From: Methanobrevibacter sp.
GTDB lineage: Archaea > Methanobacteriota > Methanobacteria > Methanobacteriales > Methanobacteriaceae
Assembly (NCBI RefSeq): GCF_015062985.1
Contig: NZ_SUTI01000009.1
Coordinates: 20,325-84,324 of the forward strand
Reading direction: 5' to 3'
DNA length: 64,000 nt
A program made the translations under genes and the position numbers. Below the pieces are notes generated by a model, which was not told where the DNA came from, did no database searches, and saw only the letters and a program-made list of their open reading frames with translations. This document shows, in pieces, positions 27,057-35,750 of this stretch (position 1 is its first letter; each line of letters begins with the position of its first letter).

Positions 27057-28760
27057 TTGGCTCAACAAGGAATTGATTGGGATGAAGACTTTGACAGATT
27101 AACTCCATCCCAGTTCTTTAGGAAAAACAAGCAGATGTTAGGATTTACCGGTAAAATCCGTTCCTTAACTATTGTATTCCACGAACTGATTACAAACAGT
27201 TTTGATGCATGTGAAGAAGCGGGAATCTTGCCGGACATTGACATCGAATTAAAACGTGTTGACAAGGAACATTACATCTTGAAACACAAGGATAACGGTC
27301 CGGGAATTCCTGAAGACTACGTAATGCAAGTATACTGTATGATGTTTGCAGGATCCAAATTCAGAAACATACAATCCAGAGGACAACAGGGTTTAGGTTG
27401 TAGTGGATGTGTACTTTTATCCCAAATGACAACCGGTAAACCTGCTCGTGTAATTTCATGTTACAAAGAAGGAGATGAAATTAAAGGAGTAAAAATGAAA
27501 TTCCAAATGGATGTGGAAAACAACCGTGGAATTTTAATGGAAAGAGAGGATTATCCTGCTGAAAGTACTGGAGTATGTATTGAATTGCAATTTAAAGACG
27601 TGTCTTACTCCCTTGCAGAACAAGGTGCTTTCGAATACATCAGAAGAACCATGATTGGAAACCCTCATGCAAGAATCACATTCAGAGACCCATCCGGACA
27701 CAAATATATCTTCAAAAGGGCAGCAGATGTTGTTCCAGTACAACCAAAAGAAGTATTGCCTCACCCTAAAGGTGTAAGTGCTGATGATTTAATGACAATG
27801 GCTAAAAATACTGACAGCAGAAGATATAAAAGCATGCTAACTTCATCACTTTCAAGAATGTCCAACAAAAGAGTGGATGAAATCGCAGAAATGACTGGAA
27901 TTGACATGAACAAACGTCCAAAAGCTATGACATTCCCTGAAGCAGAAGCTATTGTTCACTGTTTTAAGAAAATGAAATTTATGGCACCGCCAACAGACGG
28001 ACTCATACCAATCGGATCCGAACAGATTGAAAAAGGTATGAAACAGATTCTCAAACCGGAATTTGTCACAACTATTACAAGAAAACCAGTAACCTACCAA
28101 GGTGGTGTTTCATTTATTATTGAAGCCGGTCTTGCATATGGTGGAAATGCAGGAAGAGTAACTAACGAAAAAAGAAAATCTGAAATTATGAGATTCGCAA
28201 ATAGAGTTCCATTAACCTTTGATGCAGGTAGCTGTGCGATTACAGAAGCTCTTAAAAGTATCGATTGGAAACGTTACGGTTTAAAAGACATGGACAATAC
28301 ACCATTAACTTTATTTGTAAACATTATCTCAACACAGGTACCATATCTCTCAACAGGTAAACAGAGCGTATCACCAGAACCTGAAATCGTTCACGAAATC
28401 AGACAGGCAACAATGAAATTAGCCCGTAAATTACAAAAACATATCAGGGCTAAAAGAGCAGCTAAAGAAAAAGAAAAACGTTCCAAAGTATTTGAAGAAT
28501 ATGTTCCTGTTATCATCGAAGAAGCTGCAAAACTTGGTGAAACCGGAGTTCCTGAATATCAGGAAGTCCTGGCAAAAGTTACTAAAAGAGCGCTTGCAGA
28601 ATTGCTTGGTGAAACAGTTGATGAAGAAGAGGAAGAAGAAGTACTTGATGCACTCATCATGGAAGAAGTTGATGAATTCGGACATGTTGTTGAAAACAGC
28701 GATTCCACATTAGACAGCTTCATGGAAGATGATGATGAAGAAGAATTTGAGGACGAATAG
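27057..28760 (+). CDS. top6B: DNA topoisomerase VI subunit B
   Basis: This is the GHKL ATPase subunit of the type IIB topoisomerase that relaxes supercoils and decatenates DNA. The 567-residue protein has the ATP-binding Asn47 in HELITNSFDA, DNGPG at 79-83, and SRGQQGLGCSG as the lid segment, followed by the H2TH and transducer regions and an acidic C-terminal tail. The start codon is TTG with AGGAGG upstream. Subunit A starts nine bases after the stop. It is preceded in the string by the KH protein gene, as in related methanogens. Confidence 0.96.
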   Translation: MAQQGIDWDEDFDRLTPSQFFRKNKQMLGFTGKIRSLTIVFHELITNSFDACEEAGILPDIDIELKRVDKEHYILKHKDNGPGIPEDYVMQVYCMMFAGSKFRNIQSRGQQGLGCSGCVLLSQMTTGKPARVISCYKEGDEIKGVKMKFQMDVENNRGILMEREDYPAESTGVCIELQFKDVSYSLAEQGAFEYIRRTMIGNPHARITFRDPSGHKYIFKRAADVVPVQPKEVLPHPKGVSADDLMTMAKNTDSRRYKSMLTSSLSRMSNKRVDEIAEMTGIDMNKRPKAMTFPEAEAIVHCFKKMKFMAPPTDGLIPIGSEQIEKGMKQILKPEFVTTITRKPVTYQGGVSFIIEAGLAYGGNAGRVTNEKRKSEIMRFANRVPLTFDAGSCAITEALKSIDWKRYGLKDMDNTPLTLFVNIISTQVPYLSTGKQSVSPEPEIVHEIRQATMKLARKLQKHIRAKRAAKEKEKRSKVFEEYVPVIIEEAAKLGETGVPEYQEVLAKVTKRALAELLGETVDEEEEEEVLDALIMEEVDEFGHVVENSDSTLDSFMEDDDEEEFEDE

Positions 28761-28769
28761 GTGATTTAA

Positions 28770-29867
28770 ATGACTAAAGCGGAACAAGAAGGCAAATCAC
28801 ATAAAGAACTCAGGAAAGAATACACCTATAACAAATTAAAAGGTTTAGGTCAGGAAATCATTGAAGAGATTGAAAAAAATAAAGTTCCTAACATCAGAGT
28901 TCCTTCACGTGGTACTGGAAACATTGTTTATGATGATGCAAAAAGATACTATGTATTAGGCGACAGATATGGTAGAAGATCATTAGGAAACGTGAAACAA
29001 ATCAGAAAATTAGGACAGATGGTTTATGTTGCTAATTTCTGTAAAGACTTAGTGGCCCGTGAAAAAACAGCAACCATCAGGGAAATGTACTATGTTTCCG
29101 AAGGTTGGGGAATCAGTTTTAAATCACAGCAAGAATCCAACATCGTTGGAGAGGATTTGGAAGTAACACTAGGTACTACCCGTGAAGACTTAGGTTTAAT
29201 GCCAGAAGAAGACGGTGCATCCGTATATGGAGACATTACTTTACTTGATGAAGTGGAAGTTAATGCTTCAAAAATGGGAAAATCTGGTTATACAATATCA
29301 CCTACAATTGACCAAGTAGACTTCTTAGATCATAATGTAGACAAAGTATTGGCAGTGGAAACAATGGGAATGTTCCACAGGTTAGTCCAAGAAAATGCTC
29401 ATGAAAGATTTAATTGTTTAATTGTTGGGCTTAAAGGACAAGCCGCACGTGCTACAAGAAGGTTTATTAAAAGAGTCAACACAGAACTTGACCTTCCAGT
29501 ATACATCTGTAACGACGGAGACCCTTGGGGATTCCACATTGCACAGGTAATTATTTCTGGAAGTGCAAAACTAGCTCACGTTAACCATGACCTCGCTACT
29601 CCTGACGCCAAATTTATCGGAGTAACAGCATCTGATATTATCAATTATGACTTACCGACTGATAAACTCAAAGATGTTGACGTCATGAGACTTAAAGAGC
29701 TTGCTAAAGACCCAAGGTATAAAACTGATTTCTGGCAAACAGAAATTAAAAAGATGCTTAAAATTGGTAAAAAAGCAGAACAGCAATCTTTCTCCAAATA
29801 TGGGCTTGAATACGTTGTAGACGAATACTTCCCAGCCAAATTTGAAGAAATGGAAAATCAAGCATGA
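28770..29867 (+). CDS. top6A: DNA topoisomerase VI subunit A
   Basis: This is the Spo11-like DNA-cleaving subunit. The 365-residue protein has the catalytic tyrosine in REMYYVSEGW (Tyr107 or Tyr108) and a Toprim metal site in CNDGDPWGFH. GGTGATTTAA precedes the ATG, and the gene is coupled to top6B. A hairpin spans the stop codon and leads into T-runs. In relatives gap follows; here a metal-resistance module intervenes. Confidence 0.96.
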   Translation: MTKAEQEGKSHKELRKEYTYNKLKGLGQEIIEEIEKNKVPNIRVPSRGTGNIVYDDAKRYYVLGDRYGRRSLGNVKQIRKLGQMVYVANFCKDLVAREKTATIREMYYVSEGWGISFKSQQESNIVGEDLEVTLGTTREDLGLMPEEDGASVYGDITLLDEVEVNASKMGKSGYTISPTIDQVDFLDHNVDKVLAVETMGMFHRLVQENAHERFNCLIVGLKGQAARATRRFIKRVNTELDLPVYICNDGDPWGFHIAQVIISGSAKLAHVNHDLATPDAKFIGVTASDIINYDLPTDKLKDVDVMRLKELAKDPRYKTDFWQTEIKKMLKIGKKAEQQSFSKYGLEYVVDEYFPAKFEEMENQA

Positions 29868-29900
29868 GCTTGATATTTTCCTCCTTTTTTTATTTTTTTT
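29857..29900 (+). terminator. hairpin/U-tract terminator at the end of top6A
   Basis: ATCAAGC (29857-29863) and GCTTGAT (29868-29874) form a perfect seven-base stem with ATGA as the loop, over the stop codon. T7 and T8 runs follow. Confidence 0.6.
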
Positions 29901-29920
29901 AAAATATTTCTAAGATAACA

Positions 29921-29958
29921 TTTATATACTAAAAGAACTATATACCCCCATAGGTATA
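29921..29958 (+). promoter_or_regulatory. csoR promoter: TATA box plus CsoR-type operator
   Basis: TTTATATA at 29921-29928 is a TATA box. The operator TATACC-N6-GGTATA at 29941-29958 is centred about 25 bases downstream, over the expected transcription start, so a bound repressor would block initiation. An identical-arm copy lies before the ATPase gene. Confidence 0.8.
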
Positions 29959-29970
29959 GGATGTGTTATT

Positions 29971-30243
29971 TTGAAAGAATGTATGGATAGCGAAAATTTA
30001 CATAGGAGACTTAAAAAAATCATAGGACAATTAAATGCAATTGATCGTATGATTGACGAAGATATTCCTTGTGAACAAATATTAATGCAAGTAAATGCAT
30101 CAAAATCCGCATTACATAAAGTAGGACACATCATTGTTGAAGGACACTTAGAACATTGTGTAAAACAAGCTATTGAAGACAAAGATTCAGATGAAGCAAT
30201 AAGTGATCTTTCATCAATTTTAGAATACTACTCCAGGATTTAA
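29971..30243 (+). CDS. csoR: CsoR family copper-sensing repressor
   Basis: CsoR-family proteins are all-helical repressors that release their operator on metal binding. The 90-residue protein has the copper ligands in canonical spacing: Cys34, His59 and Cys63 (C-x24-H-x3-C), in DIPCEQIL and GHLEHCV. The family opening HRRLKKIIGQLNAIDRMI is clear. The start is TTG 29971 or ATG 29983. It is probably autoregulated through the palindrome at 29941-29958 and also controls the ATPase through the second copy. A T-run follows the stop. Confidence 0.88.
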   Translation: MKECMDSENLHRRLKKIIGQLNAIDRMIDEDIPCEQILMQVNASKSALHKVGHIIVEGHLEHCVKQAIEDKDSDEAISDLSSILEYYSRI

Positions 30244-30261
30244 TTTTTTTTAAAATAACAT

Positions 30262-30279
30262 TATACCCTATGGGGTATA
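30262..30279 (+). promoter_or_regulatory. second CsoR-type operator, before the P1B ATPase
   Basis: TATACCCTATGGGGTATA has seven-base perfect inverted arms around TATG. It shares the TATACC-N6-GGTATA frame with the csoR operator, which points to a single regulator for both units. Confidence 0.8.
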
Positions 30280-30288
30280 CCTATACTA

Positions 30289-32169
30289 TTGGGGCTGTTT
30301 AATATGAATTTTAGTAGAAATGAAAAGGTAGATATTCTACTTATAATTATCTCCACAGTAAGCGTGATTGGCAGTTTTATCCTATCTCTCGATTACATTG
30401 CATGGATTGCAGTCATTCTGTGTGGAGTGCCAATATTCAAAGAATGTGTAAAAGGACTGATAAGTGAATTTGACATAAAAGCAGATTTGCTTGTAACAAT
30501 TGCAATTATTGCATCCATTCTAATCGGTGAAATATTTGCAGCAGGTGAAATCGCTACAATCATGGCCATTGGAGGATTTTTAGAAGAGTATACTGTAAAA
30601 AAAACACAAGGAAAAATTGAAGAGCTTTCGAAAATGACACCTCAAATTGCAACAAGAATTAAAGATGGCATTGAAGAAAAAATATCTGTCGAAAATGTAC
30701 AAGTCGGAGATATCTTAAAAGTGCTTCCCGGTGAAAGCATACCAACAGACGGCATTATAATCCAAGGTGAAACTTCAATTGACGAATCCACATTAACTGG
30801 AGAATCTCTTCCAGTGGATAAAACAAAAAATGATGAGATTTATAGCGGGACAACCAATCTTTATGGTTCATTTACTATGAAAACCACAAAAATCAGCCAA
30901 GAGAGTTCTCTCCAAAAATTAATAAGATTGGTTGAATCCTCTAAACCTGAAAATTCAAAAATTGTTAGAACTGCAGATAAATGGGCGACAATAATTGTTG
31001 TATTGGCGTTTATAGCTGCCATACTGACATACTTATTTACATTTGAAATAATAAGATCCGTTACAATTTTAGTAGTATTCTGCCCGTGCGCATTAGTTCT
31101 GGCCACACCAACAGCAATTATGGCAGCGATTGGAAATCTGACAAAATACGGTATTTTGGTAAAAGATGGTGAATCCCTTGAAGAGCTGGCTCATGTTAGT
31201 GAATTCATATTCGATAAAACCGGAACATTAACCGAAGGCACACCGAAAGTCATTGATGTTGTCTCAGATAATCCTCAAGAGTTAATGTATTTGCTTGCAT
31301 CTCTTGAATCCGAATCAGAACATCCTCTTGCAAGGGCAATAGTCAAACATTATGATAACAGCAATTTGGCCAATGTAGAAAATTTTAAAATGATACTTGG
31401 GCAGGGCGTTAGCGGGGAAATAAATGGAACAAAAGTTATTGCCGGAAATAGAAGATTTATGGAATCCAAAAATATTTCCTTTAACTCCGATGACCCAATC
31501 ACAAACGGCGAAATTATAATATACGTGGCAAAAGAAGGCGGATTAATAGGAAAAGTATATCTCGCAGATACATTGCGTGAAACCTCCCAACAAACAATTC
31601 AAAATCTTAAACGATTAAGAATTAAAACAACACTATTAACTGGAGACAACGAAAAAACTGCAAAACATGTCGCTGAACAAATTAAGATTCGAAATGTTAA
31701 ATTCAATTGTTTACCGGAAGATAAAACCAATTACATTGCCGAGGAACAAATTCTTGGACATAAAGTTGCAATGATTGGAGACGGAATAAATGATGCACCA
31801 TCCCTTAAAAAAGCAAATGTCGGAATTGCAATGGGCAATATGGGAAGTGATATCAGCGTGGAAGCTGCAAATATTGCACTAATAAACGATAATATAGAAG
31901 ATATTCACCAATTAATTGGAATTGCAAGAAAAACAATAAAAATAATAAACATAAACATAGGATTTGCATTAACTTTGAATATGATAGCTATGGCTCTGGC
32001 AATTTTAGGAATCTTAAATCCTATTGAAGGGGCATTAATACACAATATAGGTTCCGTTATTGTAATACTCTATTCAACAACACTGGCAAGATACAGAATA
32101 TCCGATAATGACAAGGAAAAAACCAAAAAGTTAGGCATAACTAAAACTATAAATAATGCAATGACATAA
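30289..32169 (+). CDS. heavy-metal P1B-type ATPase (CopA-like, no N-terminal HMA domain)
   Basis: This ATP-driven metal efflux pump of the plasma membrane has 626 residues from TTG 30289; ATG 30304 is an alternative. Motifs: TGESLP in the actuator domain, CPCALVLATP in the ion-binding helix (Cys265 and Cys267), the phosphorylation site DKTGTLT at Asp309, SEHPLA in the nucleotide domain, and GDGINDAPSL. It lacks the amino-terminal metal-binding domain, which is encoded separately as CopZ. The last helices (LTLNMIA and HNIGSVIVILYST) do not show the YN and MxxSS signatures of copper CopA. CsoR and CopZ context favours copper, but the transported metal is uncertain. Confidence 0.88.
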   Translation: MGLFNMNFSRNEKVDILLIIISTVSVIGSFILSLDYIAWIAVILCGVPIFKECVKGLISEFDIKADLLVTIAIIASILIGEIFAAGEIATIMAIGGFLEEYTVKKTQGKIEELSKMTPQIATRIKDGIEEKISVENVQVGDILKVLPGESIPTDGIIIQGETSIDESTLTGESLPVDKTKNDEIYSGTTNLYGSFTMKTTKISQESSLQKLIRLVESSKPENSKIVRTADKWATIIVVLAFIAAILTYLFTFEIIRSVTILVVFCPCALVLATPTAIMAAIGNLTKYGILVKDGESLEELAHVSEFIFDKTGTLTEGTPKVIDVVSDNPQELMYLLASLESESEHPLARAIVKHYDNSNLANVENFKMILGQGVSGEINGTKVIAGNRRFMESKNISFNSDDPITNGEIIIYVAKEGGLIGKVYLADTLRETSQQTIQNLKRLRIKTTLLTGDNEKTAKHVAEQIKIRNVKFNCLPEDKTNYIAEEQILGHKVAMIGDGINDAPSLKKANVGIAMGNMGSDISVEAANIALINDNIEDIHQLIGIARKTIKIININIGFALTLNMIAMALAILGILNPIEGALIHNIGSVIVILYSTTLARYRISDNDKEKTKKLGITKTINNAMT

Positions 32170-32199
32170 TTATACATATCGATAATAAGGTGATTAATT

Positions 32200-32403
32200 A
32201 TGGCTGAAAAAGAAATTAAAGTAGTGGGTATGCACTGCCCATCATGCGTAAAAGCTGTAGAATTATGTTTAACAGATGTTGATGGAATTGAAGAAGCTAA
32301 AGCGGATTTAGATTCTGGAATCACAACAATCACCCTATCCGGCGATGTAAGTGATGAAGATATCAACGATGCTGTTGAAGAAGCAGGTTTCAAAGTAGAA
32401 TAA
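32200..32403 (+). CDS. copZ: copper chaperone CopZ-like HMA domain protein
   Basis: The 67-residue single heavy-metal-associated domain has the GMHCPSC metal site near the N-terminus (GMxCxxC) and the ferredoxin-like beta-alpha-beta pattern. It would carry Cu(I) to the ATPase encoded 30 bases upstream. AAGGTGATTAATT gives a strong ribosome site, so it is translated independently. The Tyr often found in bacterial CopZ loops is absent. A T-run follows, inside the end of the convergent hydrolase gene. Confidence 0.88.
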   Translation: MAEKEIKVVGMHCPSCVKAVELCLTDVDGIEEAKADLDSGITTITLSGDVSDEDINDAVEEAGFKVE

Positions 32404-32405
32404 CC

Positions 32406-33173
32406 CTATTCTTCATTTCTTTTTTTATAAAAATTTTTTAATATACCTATTATTTCCACATTATTTTTTCCAACAAGCAGATTGTGTTTTGTATCGTCGA
32501 AGATGATTATCCTAGAATTTTTAACTTTGCTCTGCAAATCCTTTTGCGAATCTAGTGAAGTTATCTCATCATATTTGCCGGCTAAAATTAATGTAGGCAC
32601 ATCGATTTGTGATAGAAGCCTCTCAAAATTTACATTCGAAGAAGCATCTATCGCCTTAATATATGCTTCTGTATTGGCAGTTTCTGAAGCAATCTCCTTT
32701 AAAAATTTAAGCTCTTCCCTATTATTCTCAATAACCTCCGGACATAAAACCATCGGCAGGATTAAATCATAGAACTCGCCGAAACTCTTTTCAAGGGCAT
32801 TCCTAAATTGGGCGAAAACATCCTCCAAAGGACTATCCACCTTGTAAAAGCTGGACATCAACACCAATGAGGATACGGCCTCCGGATATCTCCTGATAAA
32901 ATCAAGCGCAACAATACCTCCCAATGAAAATCCTATCAAATTAACATTTTGAATTTTCAGCTCATCTAAAAGGTTTTTTAAGTCTTGAACGTATGTATCA
33001 AGAGTAATTTCATCACTGCCTAACTCAGAACCGCCATGACCTCTTAAATCAATCCTTAAAATCTGATAAGATTTTTTTAGGTCAGACGCCAAAAGCTCCC
33101 AATAAAGCAAATTATCTGATAGTCCGTGAATAAAAACTAAAGTTTCACCACTGCCCTCTAATTTATAATTCAT
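32406..33173 (-). CDS. alpha/beta-fold hydrolase
   Basis: The 255-residue protein has the alpha/beta-hydrolase core: oxyanion HGLSDN, RGHGGSE, the nucleophile elbow GFSLGG with Ser83, an acid in LAGKYDEITS and the catalytic His in DTKHNLL. No signal or membrane segment is present. Substrate is unknown; the family includes esterases, lactonases and C-C hydrolases. It is convergent with copZ, two bases apart, and lies between the copper module and gap, so it may belong to the same acquired segment. No ribosome site precedes the ATG. Confidence 0.8.
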   Translation of the reverse strand: MNYKLEGSGETLVFIHGLSDNLLYWELLASDLKKSYQILRIDLRGHGGSELGSDEITLDTYVQDLKNLLDELKIQNVNLIGFSLGGIVALDFIRRYPEAVSSLVLMSSFYKVDSPLEDVFAQFRNALEKSFGEFYDLILPMVLCPEVIENNREELKFLKEIASETANTEAYIKAIDASSNVNFERLLSQIDVPTLILAGKYDEITSLDSQKDLQSKVKNSRIIIFDDTKHNLLVGKNNVEIIGILKNFYKKRNEE

Positions 33174-33320
33174 ATTAATTATTAAGTTATAACAAATTTA
33201 AATAATTTAAATAATTAGATTTACATCAAAATTAATCATCAAATTTTAAATAAGTTAAATAACAAATCTTAATTCATATAATATTTTTTTAAATTTATTA
33301 TAAATAAAAAAGGGATTGAA

Positions 33321-34337
33321 ATGAAAACTGTTGCTATTAATGGTTATGGAACCATCGGTAAAAGAGTGGCTGATGCTGTTGCTGCTCAAGATGACATGAA
33401 GATAGTTGGTGTAAGTAAAACTAGACCAAACTATGAAGCAAGAACAGCTGTTGAAGAAAAAGGCTATCCATTATACATTGGAATTCCGGAAAGAGAACAA
33501 ATGTTCAAAGATGCTGGAATTGAAATAGCCGGTACTGTTGAAGACATGATTCAAGAAGCAGATGTGGTTGTCGATTGTACTCCTGGAAGTATCGGACCTC
33601 AAAACCTTGAAATGTATAAAAAAGCTGGTGTTAAAGCAATTTATCAAGGTGGAGAAGACCATGAGTTAACAGGTCTTTCATTTAACGCTATTTCTAATTA
33701 TGATGATTCATATGGTGCAGATTACACCAGAGTCGTATCATGTAACACTACTGGTTTAACACGTACATTATCTACAATTGATCCAATTGCAGACATTAAA
33801 AAAGTAAGAGCCGTTATGGTAAGAAGAGGATCAGATCCATCCGAAATCAAAAAAGGACCAATTAATGCAATTGTTCCAAATCCTCCAAAAGTACCTTCTC
33901 ACCACGGTCCTGATGTAAAAACTGTAATGAAAGGTATTGATGTAACAACAATGGCATTACTCGTACCTACTACCTTAATGCACCAACACAACATTATGGT
34001 TGAAATCAACAACGATGTTGAAACTGAAGAAATTATTGAAGCTTTGGAAAAACGTTCAAGAGTACTTGTCGTTTCTGCGGAAGAAGGTTTAGGTTCAACT
34101 GCTGAATTAATGGAATATGCAAAAGAACTCGGAAGAAACAGGAATGATTTATATGAAATTCCAGTTTGGAAAGAATCCATTAATGTTGTAGACAATGAAT
34201 TATTCTACATGCAGGCAGTACACCAAGAATCTGACGTAATACCTGAAAACATTGATGCTATTCGTGCACTTTTAGAAATGGAAAGTGACAACGAAAAATC
34301 AATTGCAAAAACTAACAAAGCTATGGGAATATTCTAA
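33321..34337 (+). CDS. gap: type II (archaeal) glyceraldehyde-3-phosphate dehydrogenase
   Basis: The enzyme interconverts glyceraldehyde 3-phosphate and 1,3-bisphosphoglycerate in gluconeogenesis. The 338-residue protein starts AINGYGTIGKRVADAV (Rossmann) and has the catalytic Cys141 in VVSCNTTGL. This is the archaeal type II form with the HHGPDV segment. A TATA-like region (CATATAATAT) precedes it by about 45 bases, and the gene has its own promoter. T-runs follow the stop. Endonuclease IV follows 35 bases downstream. Confidence 0.95.
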   Translation: MKTVAINGYGTIGKRVADAVAAQDDMKIVGVSKTRPNYEARTAVEEKGYPLYIGIPEREQMFKDAGIEIAGTVEDMIQEADVVVDCTPGSIGPQNLEMYKKAGVKAIYQGGEDHELTGLSFNAISNYDDSYGADYTRVVSCNTTGLTRTLSTIDPIADIKKVRAVMVRRGSDPSEIKKGPINAIVPNPPKVPSHHGPDVKTVMKGIDVTTMALLVPTTLMHQHNIMVEINNDVETEEIIEALEKRSRVLVVSAEEGLGSTAELMEYAKELGRNRNDLYEIPVWKESINVVDNELFYMQAVHQESDVIPENIDAIRALLEMESDNEKSIAKTNKAMGIF

Positions 34338-34372
34338 ATTCCCTATTTTTTACTATTTTTTTAAAGATTTAA

Positions 34373-35209
34373 ATGAAAAACAGAGTACTTTTTGGACCTG
34401 CAGGAAGTCCAGTTGATTATAAAGGTCCAGCTTATAAAGCACCAAAATACATTAATGAAGAAGGACTCGAATCCTATGAATACCAGTCCCCTTACGGAGT
34501 GCGAATCGGGGAAAAAGCTGCAACCACATTAAAGGAAGAATCCCAAAAACATGATGTTTTGGTTTCAATGCATGCCCCATATTATATCAATTTATGTGCA
34601 AAAGAAGAAGAAAAAATTGAAAAGAGCATAGGTCACCTGATAGCGGCGGCCCGCGCTGGAGAATGGATGGGTGCTTACAGATTGGTTTTCCACCCCGGAG
34701 CATATTTAAAAAGAAAACCTGAAAAGGCCATGGAAATATCAAAGAATACCGTCAATCGCTTATTTGAAGAACTTGAAGCTGAAGGAATTGAAGAGTTTAC
34801 TTTTGCTCCTGAAACTACCGGAAAAAGAACCCAACTTGGAAATGTGGGGGAAGTTGTTGAACTTTGTGCAAGTTTTGACCATTTTGAACCAACAATCGAT
34901 TTTGCACATGTCCATGCAAGAGGCAGGGGCTTTTTAAATAAGAAAGAGGATTACAATTGCATCTTTTCAACAATTGAAGACAATTTGGACATTGACATGT
35001 TGCACTGTCACTTTACAACCATCGAATATGGGCGTGGCGGTGAAGTGAAACATCATACATTGGATGAAAGTGATGAATACGGTCCAAATATTAGGGATTT
35101 GTTGTCTAACCTGATTGACAATGGATGGAATGCAAATATAATATGTGAAACTCCTCTCAGGGACATAGATTCACTGAAAATGAAAAAAATATATGAAGAA
35201 ATGATTTAA
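34373..35209 (+). CDS. nfo: endonuclease IV family AP endonuclease
   Basis: The 278-residue TIM-barrel protein of the AP endonuclease 2 / xylose-isomerase-like family cleaves DNA at abasic sites using a zinc cluster. Metal-binding residues appear in VSMHAPYYIN, VFHPG, APETTGK, TIDFAHVHARG, and DMLHCHFTTIEY. There is no strong ribosome site; the gene probably shares the gap transcript in part, despite the T-runs between them. It is convergent with a zinc-ribbon gene and overlaps its end by four bases. Confidence 0.88.
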   Translation: MKNRVLFGPAGSPVDYKGPAYKAPKYINEEGLESYEYQSPYGVRIGEKAATTLKEESQKHDVLVSMHAPYYINLCAKEEEKIEKSIGHLIAAARAGEWMGAYRLVFHPGAYLKRKPEKAMEISKNTVNRLFEELEAEGIEEFTFAPETTGKRTQLGNVGEVVELCASFDHFEPTIDFAHVHARGRGFLNKKEDYNCIFSTIEDNLDIDMLHCHFTTIEYGRGGEVKHHTLDESDEYGPNIRDLLSNLIDNGWNANIICETPLRDIDSLKMKKIYEEMI

Positions 35210-35715
35210 TAATCTTTAACGGAATGGATCAAATCGTCCATGTCATTGAATAGATTATTTATATCATCATTATCCTTTTTATTAGTGCTTAAGTTGATAA
35301 CAAGTTCATTGATTAAATCTTCCATTTTGTCAATGAATGTCTGGAGTGTTTTAATTTTATTATCGATTTCACCTTCGACAAGTTCATTATTATCAACATC
35401 CAGTTCAATCATCTTTTTTGTAATTTCCAATTGATTATTGAACAACTGATTTGATTTGTCAATTGAAGATGAAAACTTATTATAAGCCATATGGTTTGGA
35501 TCGAACAGCTTATTCACCAATTCCTTTGCTCTTTTTTGTTTAATATCATAATCCTGTTCAATTTTTTCAATGGTATCATCATATTTTGAAGTAACAACAA
35601 TTTCGGGAGCTTTATCATGCATAACCTCCCTTCCGCACTGTGAGCAAAAATTCTGGTCAGGAACCAACTTGGCTCCGCAATAAATACAAAAATGATTATG
35701 GTCGTCTATAGTCAT
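35206..35715 (-). CDS. zinc-ribbon coiled-coil protein, unknown function
   Basis: From ATG 35715 the protein has 169 residues. A single zinc ribbon (FCIYCGAKL...FCSQCGREV) near the start is followed by a long helical, charged region with heptad-like patterns (YDDTIEKIEQDYDIKQKRAKE, split by a short linker). No membrane segment is seen. A TTG at 35739 is an alternative start; neither has a ribosome site. The type is common in methanogens as an uncharacterised family. It follows a metallophosphoesterase gene on the same strand. Confidence 0.62.
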   Translation of the reverse strand: MTIDDHNHFCIYCGAKLVPDQNFCSQCGREVMHDKAPEIVVTSKYDDTIEKIEQDYDIKQKRAKELVNKLFDPNHMAYNKFSSSIDKSNQLFNNQLEITKKMIELDVDNNELVEGEIDNKIKTLQTFIDKMEDLINELVINLSTNKKDNDDINNLFNDMDDLIHSVKDY

Positions 35716-35750
35716 ACAATTATTATTTTGAACATTCAATTTAATAAAAT

